From assembly GCA_021780905.1 (NCBI GenBank), contig JAJXXW010000085.1, positions 22,158 through 86,157 on the forward strand: a stretch of 64,000 bases of DNA, given 5' to 3'. The notes beneath the pieces are model-generated. The model did not search any database. It was given only the letters and a program-made list of their open reading frames with translations, and had not been told where the DNA came from. The translations under genes and the position numbers were made by a program. Origin of the DNA: a bacterium. Its GTDB lineage: Bacteria; Verrucomicrobiota; Verrucomicrobiia; Limisphaerales; UBA11358. Below are positions 37,167 through 47,402 of this stretch, piece after piece. The first letter of the stretch is position 1. Every line of letters begins with the position of its first letter.

Positions 37167-39707
37167 ATGGCTGACCAAACCCATCGCGAAATCCCCTCCA
37201 TCCCGCCCGGTGTCACGCTGACCACGCTCGACAACGGCCTGACCCTCATCGTGCGCGAGGATCACCATGCGCCCGTCGTGTCTGCGCAGGCGTGGGCCAT
37301 GGCCGGCAGCATCCACGAAGACCGCTGGCTCGGCGCGGGACTTTCGCACGTCCTCGAACACATGCTGTTCAAGGGCACGACGACGCGCCCCGGCAGCCGC
37401 ATTGACCAGGAAGTGCAGGAAGCCGGCGGTTACATGAACGCCTACACAACCTTCGATCGCACGGTGTATCACATTGACGTGCCGAACACGGGCGCGGTGA
37501 AGGCGATTGATATTTTGTGCGACATCATGCAGCACGCGACTTTGCCGCCCGACGAACTGGCGAAGGAGATGGACGTCATCCGCCGTGAAATGGACATGTG
37601 CCACGATGATCCGGGCCGCCGCGCGGGCCGCCGCCTGTTTGAAACGGCTTACACCAAAAGTCCGTATCGCTACACGGTCATCGGATATCCGGACATTTTC
37701 AACGAGGTCAAGCCCGACGACATCCGCAATTATTACACCGAAAAATACGCGCCGAACAACGTCTTCTTCGTCGTTGCCGGCGATGTGAATACCGCAGACG
37801 TCATCGCCCAGATCAAAACCGCCTACGCTAACGCCAAGGCAAAAGCCCTGCCGCCAGTCGTCCTGCCACTGGAACCCCGGCAGACTGCGGCGCGCGAAAT
37901 CATCGAGACCGCCGCCATCGAACTTGGCCATGTTCATTTCGCCTGGCACATACCCGAACTGCGCCACGCCGATGTTCCCGTGCTGGATGTGCTCGCCGTC
38001 CTGCTCGGCAGCGGACGCAGTTCGCGACTCTTCCAGCAGGTGCGCGAGAGGCAGGGCGTCGTGCATCACGTGGACGCGTGGACTTACAGCCCCGGTTTGC
38101 CGGGATTGTTCGGCATCAGCGCGGTCGTGGACGGCGACCAGTTTCAAGCCGCGAACTTGGCCATTCTTGCCGAGATCGAAAAAATTAAATCGCTTTCTGT
38201 TTCAGCCGATGAATTACACAAGGCCATCAAACAGTTCATTTCCGCGACGCTTTCGGCGCGCAAAACCATGGAAGGCCAGGCGCAGAATCTCGGCGGCAAC
38301 TGGCTCGCCGCGAATGACCTGAATTTCTCCGAACGTTATCTTGCCGCCGTGAAACGCGTGACCACCGCCGACGTGCAGCGCGTCGCGCGCCATTATCTCA
38401 CGCCGGAGAACCGCACGCTTTACGCGCTGCTGCCCGATGGCAGCGCGCCCAAAGCCGAGGCCGACACCGAAAAAAATGCCGACCACGCGATTCAGAAAAT
38501 CACTTTGCCGAACGGCCTCACGCTGCTGGTGAAGGAGAATCATCGCCTGCCGTTTGTGGAATTTCGCGCCGTGTTCAAGGGCGGCGTGCTCGCGGAAACC
38601 GCCGCGAACAACGGCACCACGATGCTGCTCGCCAAGATGCTCATCAAAGGCACGCAAAAGCGCAGCGCGGAGGAAATCGCCACGGAAATCGAGTCTGTTG
38701 GCGGCAGCATTAACAGCTACGGCGGCAACAACAGCTTTGGCGTGAACGCCGAAGTGTTGAGCGAGGATTTTGCGACCGGCCTCGATTTGCTGGCCGATGT
38801 CATCTTGCATCCCACTTTCCCCGCCAAGGAATTGGAACGCGAAGTCGAGGTGCAGGTCGCCAGCATCCAGGCGCGCAAAGATAAACTGCTCAAGAGCGCC
38901 AGCCTCGCGATGCGCCAGGCCCTTTTCGGCAACACCGGCTACGGGCTGGATGCGCTCGGCACGGAGGCAACCATCACCCGGCTCAAGCCGGCGGACTTGC
39001 AGGCGTGCCACCGGCAATTCACCGTCCCGAACAACTGTGTCCTGGCGGTGTTCGGGGATGTGGAAACGGCGAAAGTGCGGGCCGCCGTGGAAAAAGCCTT
39101 TGCCGGTTGGAAGACAAATCCGGCTTCCACCATCCACCATCCACCTTCCACCTTCAACGCCGCCAAGCGGGTCGAAGAAACGCGCGACAAGAAGCAGGCC
39201 GTGCTCGTCATCGGTTTTCCCGGCACGACGATGGCTGCGGAAGATCGTTACGCGCTCGATCTGCTGCAGGAATGTTGCAGCGACCTCGGCTCGCGACTGT
39301 TCCTGCGCATCCGCGAACAACTCGGCCTGGCGTATTATGTCGGCGCGCAGAATTTCGCCGGCCTCGTGCCCGGCTACTTTGCCTTCTACACCGGCACCGA
39401 GCCGGACAAGTTGGCGCAGATGGAAAAGGAATTGCTGGCCGAAGCCGAATTGCTCCGCACCGAAGGTCTGACCACCGAGGAATTATCCCGGGCCAAGGCC
39501 AAGATCATCGGCCAAAAGAAGATTGCCCGCGCCGATCTGGGCCACTTGGCCGCGACCGCCGCGCTCGACGAACTCTACGGCCTCGGCTGGCAGCAGGCCG
39601 AGGTGGACGACGACAAATACGCGTCCGTAACACTAGAACAAATTAAGGCCGCCGCGCAGAAGTATCTAAGACCCGAGGCGTTGGTGGTTTCCGTCGTCAA
39701 GCCTTGA
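37167..39707 (+). CDS. M16 zinc metallopeptidase, two-domain
   Basis: 846 residues: an active M16 unit and a second, similar unit in tandem. The zinc motif HVLEH (HxxEH, ~res 66) followed by the downstream Glu about 75 residues later marks the first unit as catalytic. The second unit (LPNGLTLLVKENHRLPFVEF onwards) lacks HxxEH. No signal peptide is evident with this start. Members degrade peptides or process small proteins in the cytoplasm or periplasm. A heptanucleotide repeat inserts NPASTIHHPPSTF near residue 655. Start at 37167; ten earlier codons are unsupported. Confidence 0.9.
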   Translation: MADQTHREIPSIPPGVTLTTLDNGLTLIVREDHHAPVVSAQAWAMAGSIHEDRWLGAGLSHVLEHMLFKGTTTRPGSRIDQEVQEAGGYMNAYTTFDRTVYHIDVPNTGAVKAIDILCDIMQHATLPPDELAKEMDVIRREMDMCHDDPGRRAGRRLFETAYTKSPYRYTVIGYPDIFNEVKPDDIRNYYTEKYAPNNVFFVVAGDVNTADVIAQIKTAYANAKAKALPPVVLPLEPRQTAAREIIETAAIELGHVHFAWHIPELRHADVPVLDVLAVLLGSGRSSRLFQQVRERQGVVHHVDAWTYSPGLPGLFGISAVVDGDQFQAANLAILAEIEKIKSLSVSADELHKAIKQFISATLSARKTMEGQAQNLGGNWLAANDLNFSERYLAAVKRVTTADVQRVARHYLTPENRTLYALLPDGSAPKAEADTEKNADHAIQKITLPNGLTLLVKENHRLPFVEFRAVFKGGVLAETAANNGTTMLLAKMLIKGTQKRSAEEIATEIESVGGSINSYGGNNSFGVNAEVLSEDFATGLDLLADVILHPTFPAKELEREVEVQVASIQARKDKLLKSASLAMRQALFGNTGYGLDALGTEATITRLKPADLQACHRQFTVPNNCVLAVFGDVETAKVRAAVEKAFAGWKTNPASTIHHPPSTFNAAKRVEETRDKKQAVLVIGFPGTTMAAEDRYALDLLQECCSDLGSRLFLRIREQLGLAYYVGAQNFAGLVPGYFAFYTGTEPDKLAQMEKELLAEAELLRTEGLTTEELSRAKAKIIGQKKIARADLGHLAATAALDELYGLGWQQAEVDDDKYASVTLEQIKAAAQKYLRPEALVVSVVKP
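39125..39159. repeat. ATCCACC/TTCCACC heptanucleotide repeat inside the M16 gene
   Basis: Five 7-nt units: TTCCACC ATCCACC ATCCACC TTCCACC TTCAACG. It encodes a Ser/Thr/His/Pro-rich loop. Confidence 0.7.
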
Positions 39708-39951
39708 TGCCTCCGGCAGACTGGATTCGCCCCCCAACGTCCTCCGCCCGCCGCCGGCCAGGGTTGGTGGGCGGATGCTGACTGGGTGTGACGAGCAGCG
39801 TGGCACCGTTGGACATCGTCAGTGTCCCGGTGTATGTCCAGACCGTGAAAGTGCCTTTGGTGATGGCATTGCTGATGTTGATCGTGTAGGTGCCGCTGTT
39901 ACCGATGATCGTGTCAGCCATGGCGTTACCCGCGAACATCCACAGCATCAC
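39697..39951 (-). pseudogene. Possible remnant of a secreted repeat protein
   Basis: An 84-codon frame reads like a signal peptide (AIAAAAVMLWMFAGNAMA) followed by a short beta-rich stretch (DTIIGNSGTYTINIS ... TLTMSNGATLLVTPSQ) and an Arg-rich, unlikely tail. The signal-like part has no ATG in frame: a TAA lies just before KQAIAAAA, and a frame change there would join it to an upstream ATG. This resembles the start of an autotransporter or PEP-CTERM-like protein that is now truncated. Confidence 0.35.
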
Positions 39952-40312
39952 GGCGGCGGCGGCAATTGCTTGCTTTTACTGATGCACCCATGCGTTTTAT
40001 ATTCATGTCATGCTCAAATATCTAATCTGGCATTCCAAATTGTTGTTGGCCACCGCACAATTTGCCCCAGCATCGGGACAAGTCTAAAAAATTCCTCGTG
40101 GCCGACCTCGGTCCAGATGCCATCGCCCGGTTGAACCCATTGCTATCGCCGGCCGGAACGCCGACGGGCCTTTAAAATCGGACACTCTGGCGTTCGCTTT
40201 GATAATTATCAAGCCATGGAAAAGGTTTGAAAACGACGCAAGCCAGGTCGGGGCCGGAAAACTCTGCAAGTTTTTCATCGCCGCTGTCCGGTCGTTGTAA
40301 TCGCGATTCCGG
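39952..40312. other. Gene-free stretch upstream of the symporter's 3' end
   Basis: 360 bp with no convincing frame, RNA or clear hairpin. It lies between the two convergent transcription units (M16 peptidase and the symporter). Confidence 0.5.
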
Positions 40313-42259
40313 TCACCAGAAAATCCAGTTCAAAATCACGCAGCAAATGAGCAGCGCGATGCCAATCACACCGGGCTGTTGGTAGAATGGCAAATGGTCA
40401 GCCTTGATTTTCGGGGTCAGCGAATAGACGAGGCCTTTCAAATCCGCGTCGGATTTCGTCGGCTCCGTTACCAGCGAAATCACCAGCGTGAGCGTAAAGC
40501 AGGCGATAAACGCAAACGCCGCAAGCCAGAAATTCTGCGCCATGTCACTGGGAAAAGTCTGCACGACGCTCAAGTAACCGCCTTTCACGCCCGGCAGATT
40601 CCCTTTTGAAATCGTCAGCGCATGAAACAAGGCCGAGCAACCGATGCCGCCGAATAGACCAAGGAACGCGCCGGTGGCCGTCGTGCGTTTCCAAAACATA
40701 CCGAGTAGGAACGTCGCAAACAGCGGCGCGTTCACGAAGCCGAACACGAGCTGGATGATGTCCATCGCGTTGTTGTATTGCGCGGCAAAATACGCCGCGC
40801 CAATGCTCAAGACAATGCCGACGACCGTGATGGCTTTGCCCATCCAGAAATAATGCGCGTCGCTTTTGTTCCGCGCAAAATAGGCCTGATACAAGTCGTA
40901 GGTGAACACGGTGTTGAAGGCGGTGACGTTGCCCGCCATACCGGACATGAACGAGGCGAGCAACGCCGTCAGCGCGAGACCGAGCAAACCGGCCGGACAA
41001 TATTTTTTCACAAGCGAAAGAATCACACCGTCGTAGTCGTATTCGGAAATGCTGTTGTAAAGGCCGGCTTCAATTTCCTTGTCCGTCAGTTTGCCCGCCG
41101 CGCTGGCCTGGATAAGTGAGCCGATTTTTTCGCCGTCCACTTTTTTGCCAAGCGCGACGCTGACCGCCACCACTCCGGCAGTCGGATTCGCCGCATCCGC
41201 CGCTTTCACAGCGGCCATGGCCTTGGCATAATTTGCCGGCGCGACCATCGGCGGCGGCACACGATAACCTTTGTCCGGCATCGAGGTCAGCGCGATGGCG
41301 ATCATGCCCGGCACGATGACCAGGAACGGAAAAAACATTTTCGGCACGGCGGCCACCAGCGGCGTGTTGCGCGCGGCGGTCATGTTGCGCGCAGCCATCG
41401 CACGCTGGACGACGAGAAAATTCGTGCACCAGTAACCGAAGCCCAGCACGAAGCAAAGGCCGAACCCCATCGCAAAAATATCCACACCCATCGGATTGGC
41501 GGTTGGCCCGGCTAGCAACGGCTGCCAGGCGCTTGACCAAGCATTTTCGCCGTAGCCGTTGGCTTTGGAGACACCATGGAGCGCGGCGGTCATCTTGCCC
41601 CAGCCGCCGACATCTTTCAGGCCGAGATAAACCACCGGCGCGAAGCCTAGGACGATCATGAAAAACTGCAGCACCTCCGTGTAAATCGCCGAGGTCAAAC
41701 CGCCTTTCAAAACATAGAGCAGCACCACGCCGGAGCAAATCCACAGATACACGTCATAACTGCCTAGGTGAAGAAGCCCCAAATGGATGTTGAATTGCCA
41801 CGGCAGCAAATTGGCCAGCAGTTTTGCCAGCGCGTTCATGGAAATACCGGAAGCAAAAATCGTCATCACCGCGAAGGCGACGGAGTTTAACGCACGAACA
41901 CGTTCGTCAAAACGCATCTTGAGATATTCGGGAACGGAACGCGCCTGGGAGCCGTAATAAAACGGCATCATGAACACGGCGAGAAAAATCATCGCCGGAA
42001 TCGCGCCCGCCCAATAGAAGAAGCAGGTGGCCATGCCGTATTTCGCGCCGCTCGCGGCCATGCCGACGAGTTCGAGCGCGCCGAGGTTCGCGGAAATAAA
42101 CGCTAGGCCGGTGACCCACGTTGGAATTGAGCGTGCGGACGTGAGGAAGTCCGCCGCCGTCTTCATGTAACGCGACAGCATCCAGCCGATACCGATAACA
42201 AAGACGACGTAAGCGACGAGAATGGTGTAATCAATCCACTGAAGTTGGATGGGTTGCAT
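40313..42259 (-). CDS. Sodium/solute symporter (SSS family)
   Basis: 648 residues with about 14 hydrophobic helices, beginning WIDYTILVAYVVFVIGIGWML and ending LICCVILNWIFW. SSS signature parts are FISANLGALELVGMAASGAKYG and LTALLASFMSGMAGNVTAFNTVF. Imports a sugar, sugar acid or similar solute with Na+. It is the last gene of the minus-strand sugar-acid cluster, so it likely feeds that pathway. A soluble-looking loop (PPPMVAPANYAKAMAAVKAADAAN, with a nearby DGEKIGSL) interrupts the TM pattern near residue 335-390. Confidence 0.92.
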   Translation of the reverse strand: MQPIQLQWIDYTILVAYVVFVIGIGWMLSRYMKTAADFLTSARSIPTWVTGLAFISANLGALELVGMAASGAKYGMATCFFYWAGAIPAMIFLAVFMMPFYYGSQARSVPEYLKMRFDERVRALNSVAFAVMTIFASGISMNALAKLLANLLPWQFNIHLGLLHLGSYDVYLWICSGVVLLYVLKGGLTSAIYTEVLQFFMIVLGFAPVVYLGLKDVGGWGKMTAALHGVSKANGYGENAWSSAWQPLLAGPTANPMGVDIFAMGFGLCFVLGFGYWCTNFLVVQRAMAARNMTAARNTPLVAAVPKMFFPFLVIVPGMIAIALTSMPDKGYRVPPPMVAPANYAKAMAAVKAADAANPTAGVVAVSVALGKKVDGEKIGSLIQASAAGKLTDKEIEAGLYNSISEYDYDGVILSLVKKYCPAGLLGLALTALLASFMSGMAGNVTAFNTVFTYDLYQAYFARNKSDAHYFWMGKAITVVGIVLSIGAAYFAAQYNNAMDIIQLVFGFVNAPLFATFLLGMFWKRTTATGAFLGLFGGIGCSALFHALTISKGNLPGVKGGYLSVVQTFPSDMAQNFWLAAFAFIACFTLTLVISLVTEPTKSDADLKGLVYSLTPKIKADHLPFYQQPGVIGIALLICCVILNWIFW

Positions 42260-42277
42260 AGATGTTTTGGTAAAAAA

Positions 42278-43069
42278 TTAACTGTCCTGCATCAACGCGC
42301 TGCGGCCGCCGTCCACGAGCAGCGTTGTGCCGGAAATGAATCCGCCGTGGTCGCTCGCCAGAAACGCGCACAGCACACCAATTTCATCCACCGAACCGAG
42401 TCGCCCGACCGGATGCAATTTTTCCGTCCGCGCCCGTTCCGCCGCCGGGTCGGGAAATGAATTAAACCAGGTATCGTTGCCAGCAGTGTCAATGAAGCCC
42501 GGCGCGATGCCGACGGCGCGTATGCGCGGCCCCCATTCAATCGCCAGCGACTGCACCAAACCGAGCAATCCCGCCTTGGCGACGTTGTAAGGAAAGCAGC
42601 CGGGAATCGTGCTCCACGCGTGATTCGAGCCGATGACGATGACGACGCTAGGGCTGGCTTTTTCTAGCTGCGGTCGCGCGGCGCGCGCCAGCCGCCAGTG
42701 CGAAGCAAGGTCGAGATTCATGCACTCCACCCAGTCGGCTTCGGTGCAATCTTTCGCGCTCTTGAAAATATTCCGGCCCGCGTTGGAAATCACGAGATCG
42801 ATGCCACCCAGTTTCTCGGCGGCGAATTTCACGAACGTTGCCGGGCCGGTTTCTGTCGCGAGGTTCACGGAAAAATAATGAGCGGTGCGTCCTTGCGCCT
42901 TCACGGAGTCTACGAATGCCCGCGACCCGGAGTCGTCCGCTGGCCGGCTGCCGCAACCGGCGACATCGCAGCCGGCCCTTGCCAGTTGCATCGCGATGGC
43001 TGCGCCGATGCCGCTGCTAACGCCGGTGACAAGCGCGCGTTTGCCGGTGAGATTGATTTCAAGGGGCAT
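42278..43069 (-). CDS. SDR oxidoreductase in the sugar-acid cluster
   Basis: 263 residues. Cofactor motif TGVSSGIGAAIA (~res 15), NAGRN, Ser in IGSNHAWS and the catalytic pair in PYNVAKAGLLGL. Such SDRs in sugar-acid operons oxidise the free sugar to the lactone (L-fucose or galactose dehydrogenase) or a 2-keto-3-deoxy-acid. Lies between the dehydratase (6 bp) and the symporter (18 bp), the tight spacing shows one operon. Confidence 0.88.
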   Translation of the reverse strand: MPLEINLTGKRALVTGVSSGIGAAIAMQLARAGCDVAGCGSRPADDSGSRAFVDSVKAQGRTAHYFSVNLATETGPATFVKFAAEKLGGIDLVISNAGRNIFKSAKDCTEADWVECMNLDLASHWRLARAARPQLEKASPSVVIVIGSNHAWSTIPGCFPYNVAKAGLLGLVQSLAIEWGPRIRAVGIAPGFIDTAGNDTWFNSFPDPAAERARTEKLHPVGRLGSVDEIGVLCAFLASDHGGFISGTTLLVDGGRSALMQDS

Positions 43070-43075
43070 AGATTT

Positions 43076-44242
43076 TCAGACGTAGAAATTGGGCTTGGCC
43101 TTAAGTTGCCGGATGCCGGGATGTTTCTCCAGTTCGGATTCCACCAGGTCCACGCCGAGGCCGGGGCGGTCGGAAAGTTTCAGCACGCCTTTCTTCACAT
43201 CAATCGGATGCGTAAGCATCTGGTCGCGCCAGGGCACATCATTGACCATGAACTCGCAGCGGAAAAAGTTCGGGATGCTCGCGCAGACGTGCGCGCTCGC
43301 CAAGGTGCTGAGCGGACCGTTCGGATTGTGCGGTGCGATGAGCACGCCGTAAGCCTCGGCCATGGTGGCGATGCGTTTCATTTCCGACGGGCCGCCGCAA
43401 CGCGTGATGTCCGGCATGATGACGTCGCAGATGTGGTTTTCCAAAATGGGCCGGAAACCGTGGCGCGTGTAATGCCGTTCGCCCACGCAGATGGGCACGC
43501 GGCTGGGCAGGCGTTCGCGGAAGGCGCGGAGCGTCTTGGCGCTCTCCGGGCCAGCGGGTTCTTCATACCACGTCACGCCCAGCGGCGCGAGGCGCTCGGC
43601 CATCTTCACGGCAACCTCGAAGTTCAGCATCGCATGCGTCTCAATCATCATGTCGAACTCTGGACCGACGGCTTCGCGCACGGCTTTGGTCACGGCGAAC
43701 GCGGTGTCCTGCTGCGCCGGCGTGAGCGTGAGGTTGGTGTGCAGATCTTCGCCGTAGAGATAATTCGTGTGCGCGAACGGATCGAATTTCAGACCGGTGA
43801 AGCCGAGGTCTTTTACGCGCCGCGCCTGTTTGGCGTAATCTTCCGCCGTGTGGCCACCGCCAGTGAACCAGTAGTTCGCGTAGAGTAAAATGTCTTTGCG
43901 GAACGCGCCGCCGAGCAGTTCATAACACGGCACGCCGAGCACTTTACCTTTCAGATCAAGCAACGCCATGTCAAGTCCGCTGATGGCGCAGAGCGACGCG
44001 CCGTATGGCCCAATCCAATTTAGGTCACGGTAGAGTTTTTGCCAGATGAAATCTGTGCGCATCGGGTCGAGGCCAATGACGCGCTCGCCGACGTGGCGCG
44101 CGGCGGCTTCGATAATCGGGCTGCCCGGCCAATTGGTCGCTTCGCCAACGCCTGTGTGGCCGGTGTCGGTGATGACCTTGAGCATGGTCCAGTTGTATTT
44201 GACGCCCTCGACGAGCCAGACTTTAACTTCGGTGATTTTCAT
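43076..44242 (-). CDS. Enolase-superfamily sugar-acid dehydratase
   Basis: 388 residues. N-terminal capping domain and TIM barrel typical of mandelate racemase/galactonate dehydratase types. Metal ligands are read as Glu in MIETHAM, Glu in WYEEPAG and Glu in VGERHYTRHG; the second-shell His is in APHNPNGP. Resembles D-galactonate dehydratase and relatives, which eliminate water from a sugar acid to give a 2-keto-3-deoxy acid. The first ligand is Glu, where DgoD has Asp (IDGH), so the substrate may differ. Middle gene of the operon. Confidence 0.88.
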   Translation of the reverse strand: MKITEVKVWLVEGVKYNWTMLKVITDTGHTGVGEATNWPGSPIIEAAARHVGERVIGLDPMRTDFIWQKLYRDLNWIGPYGASLCAISGLDMALLDLKGKVLGVPCYELLGGAFRKDILLYANYWFTGGGHTAEDYAKQARRVKDLGFTGLKFDPFAHTNYLYGEDLHTNLTLTPAQQDTAFAVTKAVREAVGPEFDMMIETHAMLNFEVAVKMAERLAPLGVTWYEEPAGPESAKTLRAFRERLPSRVPICVGERHYTRHGFRPILENHICDVIMPDITRCGGPSEMKRIATMAEAYGVLIAPHNPNGPLSTLASAHVCASIPNFFRCEFMVNDVPWRDQMLTHPIDVKKGVLKLSDRPGLGVDLVESELEKHPGIRQLKAKPNFYV

Positions 44243-44272
44243 GTTAGTTGAGTTGTAAATTAAAATTGAGAT

Positions 44273-47200
44273 TTATTGCGTGCCGAAGGAAGCAATCCAT
44301 TCGACAGTAGCATTTTTTGACCCGGTGAGGCTGAACTCGACAAGGCCGTCTTTCGGAGCAGATAACTGCACCTTGACCTGCTTGTCCTTGCACTTAATTT
44401 CCTTCAGCGAATGACCGTTCAAGGCGAGCGTCACGGTGTATGGATCGTCGCCGACGATTTTGCTCACGCCAGTCAGCGATGGATGTTTTTCATTCCATTC
44501 CTCGCGCAGCAGATCGAGATAGCCCTGCATGACGTGGCGGTCGGTGGAGAGCACCTGCGGATGGCTCAACGCCTCGCGCACGGACATCATCCGCGCTTCG
44601 CCGGCGCGGAGTTGCTGTTCGATGCGGGAATTGCCCTCAAATTTACCGAGAAATTTGTCATTCCAAAAATCATAGGCATAATATTCGCGTTCGGGCTTCA
44701 GTCCCAGCGCGCCGGTGAACGGCTCGCCGGAAAGATTAATGCCCACACGCTTCGGCGCAGTTTTATCCGCGTTGAAAAATGTCACCTGATGCCACTGCGG
44801 GTTCACTTCAAAGTCATAGACCGTCGGCCGGTCAGACACAAAGGCATCCACGGGCCGCGCGCTCTTGGGCGCGGTGTGAAACGGGAATACGCGGGTCAAA
44901 TCATGCAGCGTTTCCGGTGTGAATTGCGCGAAGCTGTTCGCCAGCAGCAACCGGCCCGAAACCACATACATCATGGTTAGAATCGCGCGAACCTCGTCGC
45001 GATTTGTTTGCGCCCGCGCGAGATTTTTTGAGTCGGTGTCCTGGTTGAGCAACACGCGGTTTTTATACCAACGCAGGCCGCAGCGGGTCACGGTTGTGCC
45101 GTCCATTTCATCCGTGTCGTTCTCGGTGCGCATCGAAGCGATGGCGCCGATGGTCACGTCCGAGCCGAATTCCATGTTGCGTTCGTGCACATAGGAATTC
45201 GGCCCCAGGCCGTCATGTGCCAGTTCAAAAATTTTTCGATAGGCGGCGGCCATCGTAGAATAATCATCTTCCATGCCGCCCGCTGTGGCGCGGCCATTTT
45301 CGGGATAATCAAACATCAAACCGCGAACGCCGCCGGCTTTGAGGTTGGCAAATACGTCACGCATGTGGGCCACAAAACCGGGATCGGTGTAGTCGTAGCC
45401 CCAGAGCAGGCCGTTGCGCTCCCAGGTTTTATGCCAGTCGGTGAAAATAGCACTGTTGGTTGGCACGGGATTTTTTTTCCAGGCAAACTGTTTGTTAAAG
45501 AGCATATGGCCGGGAAATTCTTTGGCGTAATCTTCCGAGCGAAAGCTGGTTTGAAAATACGTCAGCGGAATGCCGCCCAACTTGGTGACGGCACCAGCCC
45601 ATTTTTTGGTGGTTTCATACGGCGCGACATAACGTCCGTTCTTTGTAAGCTCGCAATCCGTGTCCGGGCGCTGCCAGTGTTGGTCGTCCCACCAGCCTTG
45701 TTGATTGTTCGGCATATAGGAATCCGGCACGAGCCGGACCGCCGCGCGGCTGTATTTCAAAAAGCCGCTGGCGGCGATACGTTTCATCTCGTCCACCGCG
45801 CCCGCCGAAGTGTTGTCTGCCGGGCTGGCGCTGTTATTTTTACCGTATTCCTTGTCGGCGGCATACCACATACAGACGGTCGGAAAATCATACATGGACA
45901 ACTCGATTTGCTGCGCCTGCCGCACGCGCTGGCCATAATTTTCCAGCGCGACGAACGGGTCGTTTCCCGACACATCAATGTAAAATTGATCCCGCGCCAC
46001 ATAACGTTGGCCGGGGTCAACGCGCTTGCCAACCGGATCGCTGGCGAACAACTGCGCCGTGAATTTACGCCGCGGCTGGGGACAATCTTTCATGGCGGTG
46101 GGCTTCGCTGGCAATAGCGGTTCGCCGCGGCCGTCGCGCAGCCAGATTTCGCTCAAATAAACATTGGCATCCGCCGCCTTGTTCGTGGCGGTCATGCTGG
46201 CTGTTCCCTTTTCCACGACGATGCGTAGCTTTCCCGCGCGGATCGCCTCGGCCGGCAAAGGCAATTCAAACTCCTCCACGTCTTGTTTTTTCAGCGAGTC
46301 GAAGCGGGGCAACATGTGATTTTCCAGCAAAGGCAATTTCTGCGCAACGCCGTCTTTCTCAAACTCCACAAAGATGGATTGCACGAGGTCGGGAAACTTG
46401 CCGTGCTGCAATCCTTCCCACCAGGAGAAGCCAACGAGGTAAGGCCGGTCCGCCTGCAATTGACGCGCCGCGACGATAATTTTTTCAGGCTCCACCACGG
46501 AAGTCGCCGTCTCTTCGCAGCGAAATTTATGATCCTGCCAGACGCGCGCTTTGCTGCCCTTGGTCAAGGCGAGGGTTTCGCCGCCGACACTAGCATCCAA
46601 CTTGGTCGTGGGTAAATTGAGGTAACACAACAGGCTGCTCTTTTGATCCTGGCCAAGTTCCAGTTCGCCCCGCCGTTTCTGCGCGATGGTGGCGAATTTT
46701 TCAAAGTCCCGATACGTCAGCCCGCCCAGCACCAGCGCGCGCCGCCGCTGCGCGTCGGAGAACGTCAGCAGAATATTGTTTCGGGATTGCAACGCATTAG
46801 CACGTGTGAGCGGCGAGTAAGAACGGGAGCCGTATTCCACCGGCTCACCGCCGCTAAAACCATCCACCATCGCGAAATCCTTCGTCATGTCCACGCCGGC
46901 ATAAACGAGCCCATCCGCCAGCACATGAACGTCTTTGATGCGAACGATCTCCTTGGTGGCATTCACGATGCCGCCGCTCGCGCTGAAAAAATCCTGCCCT
47001 TCGTAGAGCGCGAAGGAAAATTGCAATTCTGGCGCGGTTGGAGATTTGAAACTCAAATCAAGTGCCCGACCCTTGCCGTTCGTATCCTTTACCGACCGCT
47101 GTTTCCACGTCCGCTCCACGCCGGCGGCGTCCGAAGTCCATTCGTTGATTTTCAGCCGCGCCTGGGAAATGGCCGGATGCGCGTCGCCCTGGTTGAAAAT

Positions 47201-47368
47201 GCGGTAAGTGCCTGCCGCCAGATCGAACTCCAGCCGCACCCGCTCGTTTTGCAGCGTCACCAGGTTGCCCGTTTGCGTGATTTTCGGCGTGGGCGTGGCG
47301 AAGCATGACGCAGCCAGCAGACTCGCCAGCGCGACGATGAGAAATTTTTGGATATGGAATATTTTCAT
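44273..47368 (-). CDS. Large secreted glycoside hydrolase (alpha-galactosidase-like, clan GH-D)
   Basis: 1031 residues from ATG 47368, which begins a signal peptide (MKIFHIQKFLIVALASLLAA, cut after CFA). A beta-sandwich N-terminal domain (~30-330), then a linker and a TIM-barrel domain starting about residue 500. The strand GVRGLMFDYPENG holds a likely nucleophile Asp; the stretch MRTENDTDEMDG may hold the acid/base Asp. C-terminal beta-sandwich (ALGLKPEREYYAYDF). The pattern is like melibiases (GH36/GH27) but I cannot name the family with certainty. It probably releases galactose or a related sugar from a polysaccharide in the periplasm. Codons upstream of 47368 overlap the next gene and are not used. 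Confidence 0.75.
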   Translation of the reverse strand: MKIFHIQKFLIVALASLLAASCFATPTPKITQTGNLVTLQNERVRLEFDLAAGTYRIFNQGDAHPAISQARLKINEWTSDAAGVERTWKQRSVKDTNGKGRALDLSFKSPTAPELQFSFALYEGQDFFSASGGIVNATKEIVRIKDVHVLADGLVYAGVDMTKDFAMVDGFSGGEPVEYGSRSYSPLTRANALQSRNNILLTFSDAQRRRALVLGGLTYRDFEKFATIAQKRRGELELGQDQKSSLLCYLNLPTTKLDASVGGETLALTKGSKARVWQDHKFRCEETATSVVEPEKIIVAARQLQADRPYLVGFSWWEGLQHGKFPDLVQSIFVEFEKDGVAQKLPLLENHMLPRFDSLKKQDVEEFELPLPAEAIRAGKLRIVVEKGTASMTATNKAADANVYLSEIWLRDGRGEPLLPAKPTAMKDCPQPRRKFTAQLFASDPVGKRVDPGQRYVARDQFYIDVSGNDPFVALENYGQRVRQAQQIELSMYDFPTVCMWYAADKEYGKNNSASPADNTSAGAVDEMKRIAASGFLKYSRAAVRLVPDSYMPNNQQGWWDDQHWQRPDTDCELTKNGRYVAPYETTKKWAGAVTKLGGIPLTYFQTSFRSEDYAKEFPGHMLFNKQFAWKKNPVPTNSAIFTDWHKTWERNGLLWGYDYTDPGFVAHMRDVFANLKAGGVRGLMFDYPENGRATAGGMEDDYSTMAAAYRKIFELAHDGLGPNSYVHERNMEFGSDVTIGAIASMRTENDTDEMDGTTVTRCGLRWYKNRVLLNQDTDSKNLARAQTNRDEVRAILTMMYVVSGRLLLANSFAQFTPETLHDLTRVFPFHTAPKSARPVDAFVSDRPTVYDFEVNPQWHQVTFFNADKTAPKRVGINLSGEPFTGALGLKPEREYYAYDFWNDKFLGKFEGNSRIEQQLRAGEARMMSVREALSHPQVLSTDRHVMQGYLDLLREEWNEKHPSLTGVSKIVGDDPYTVTLALNGHSLKEIKCKDKQVKVQLSAPKDGLVEFSLTGSKNATVEWIASFGTQ

Positions 47369-47402
47369 AGGTGATGTTTCGCGTCGGTAAAAGTTGTCAA
47401 AA

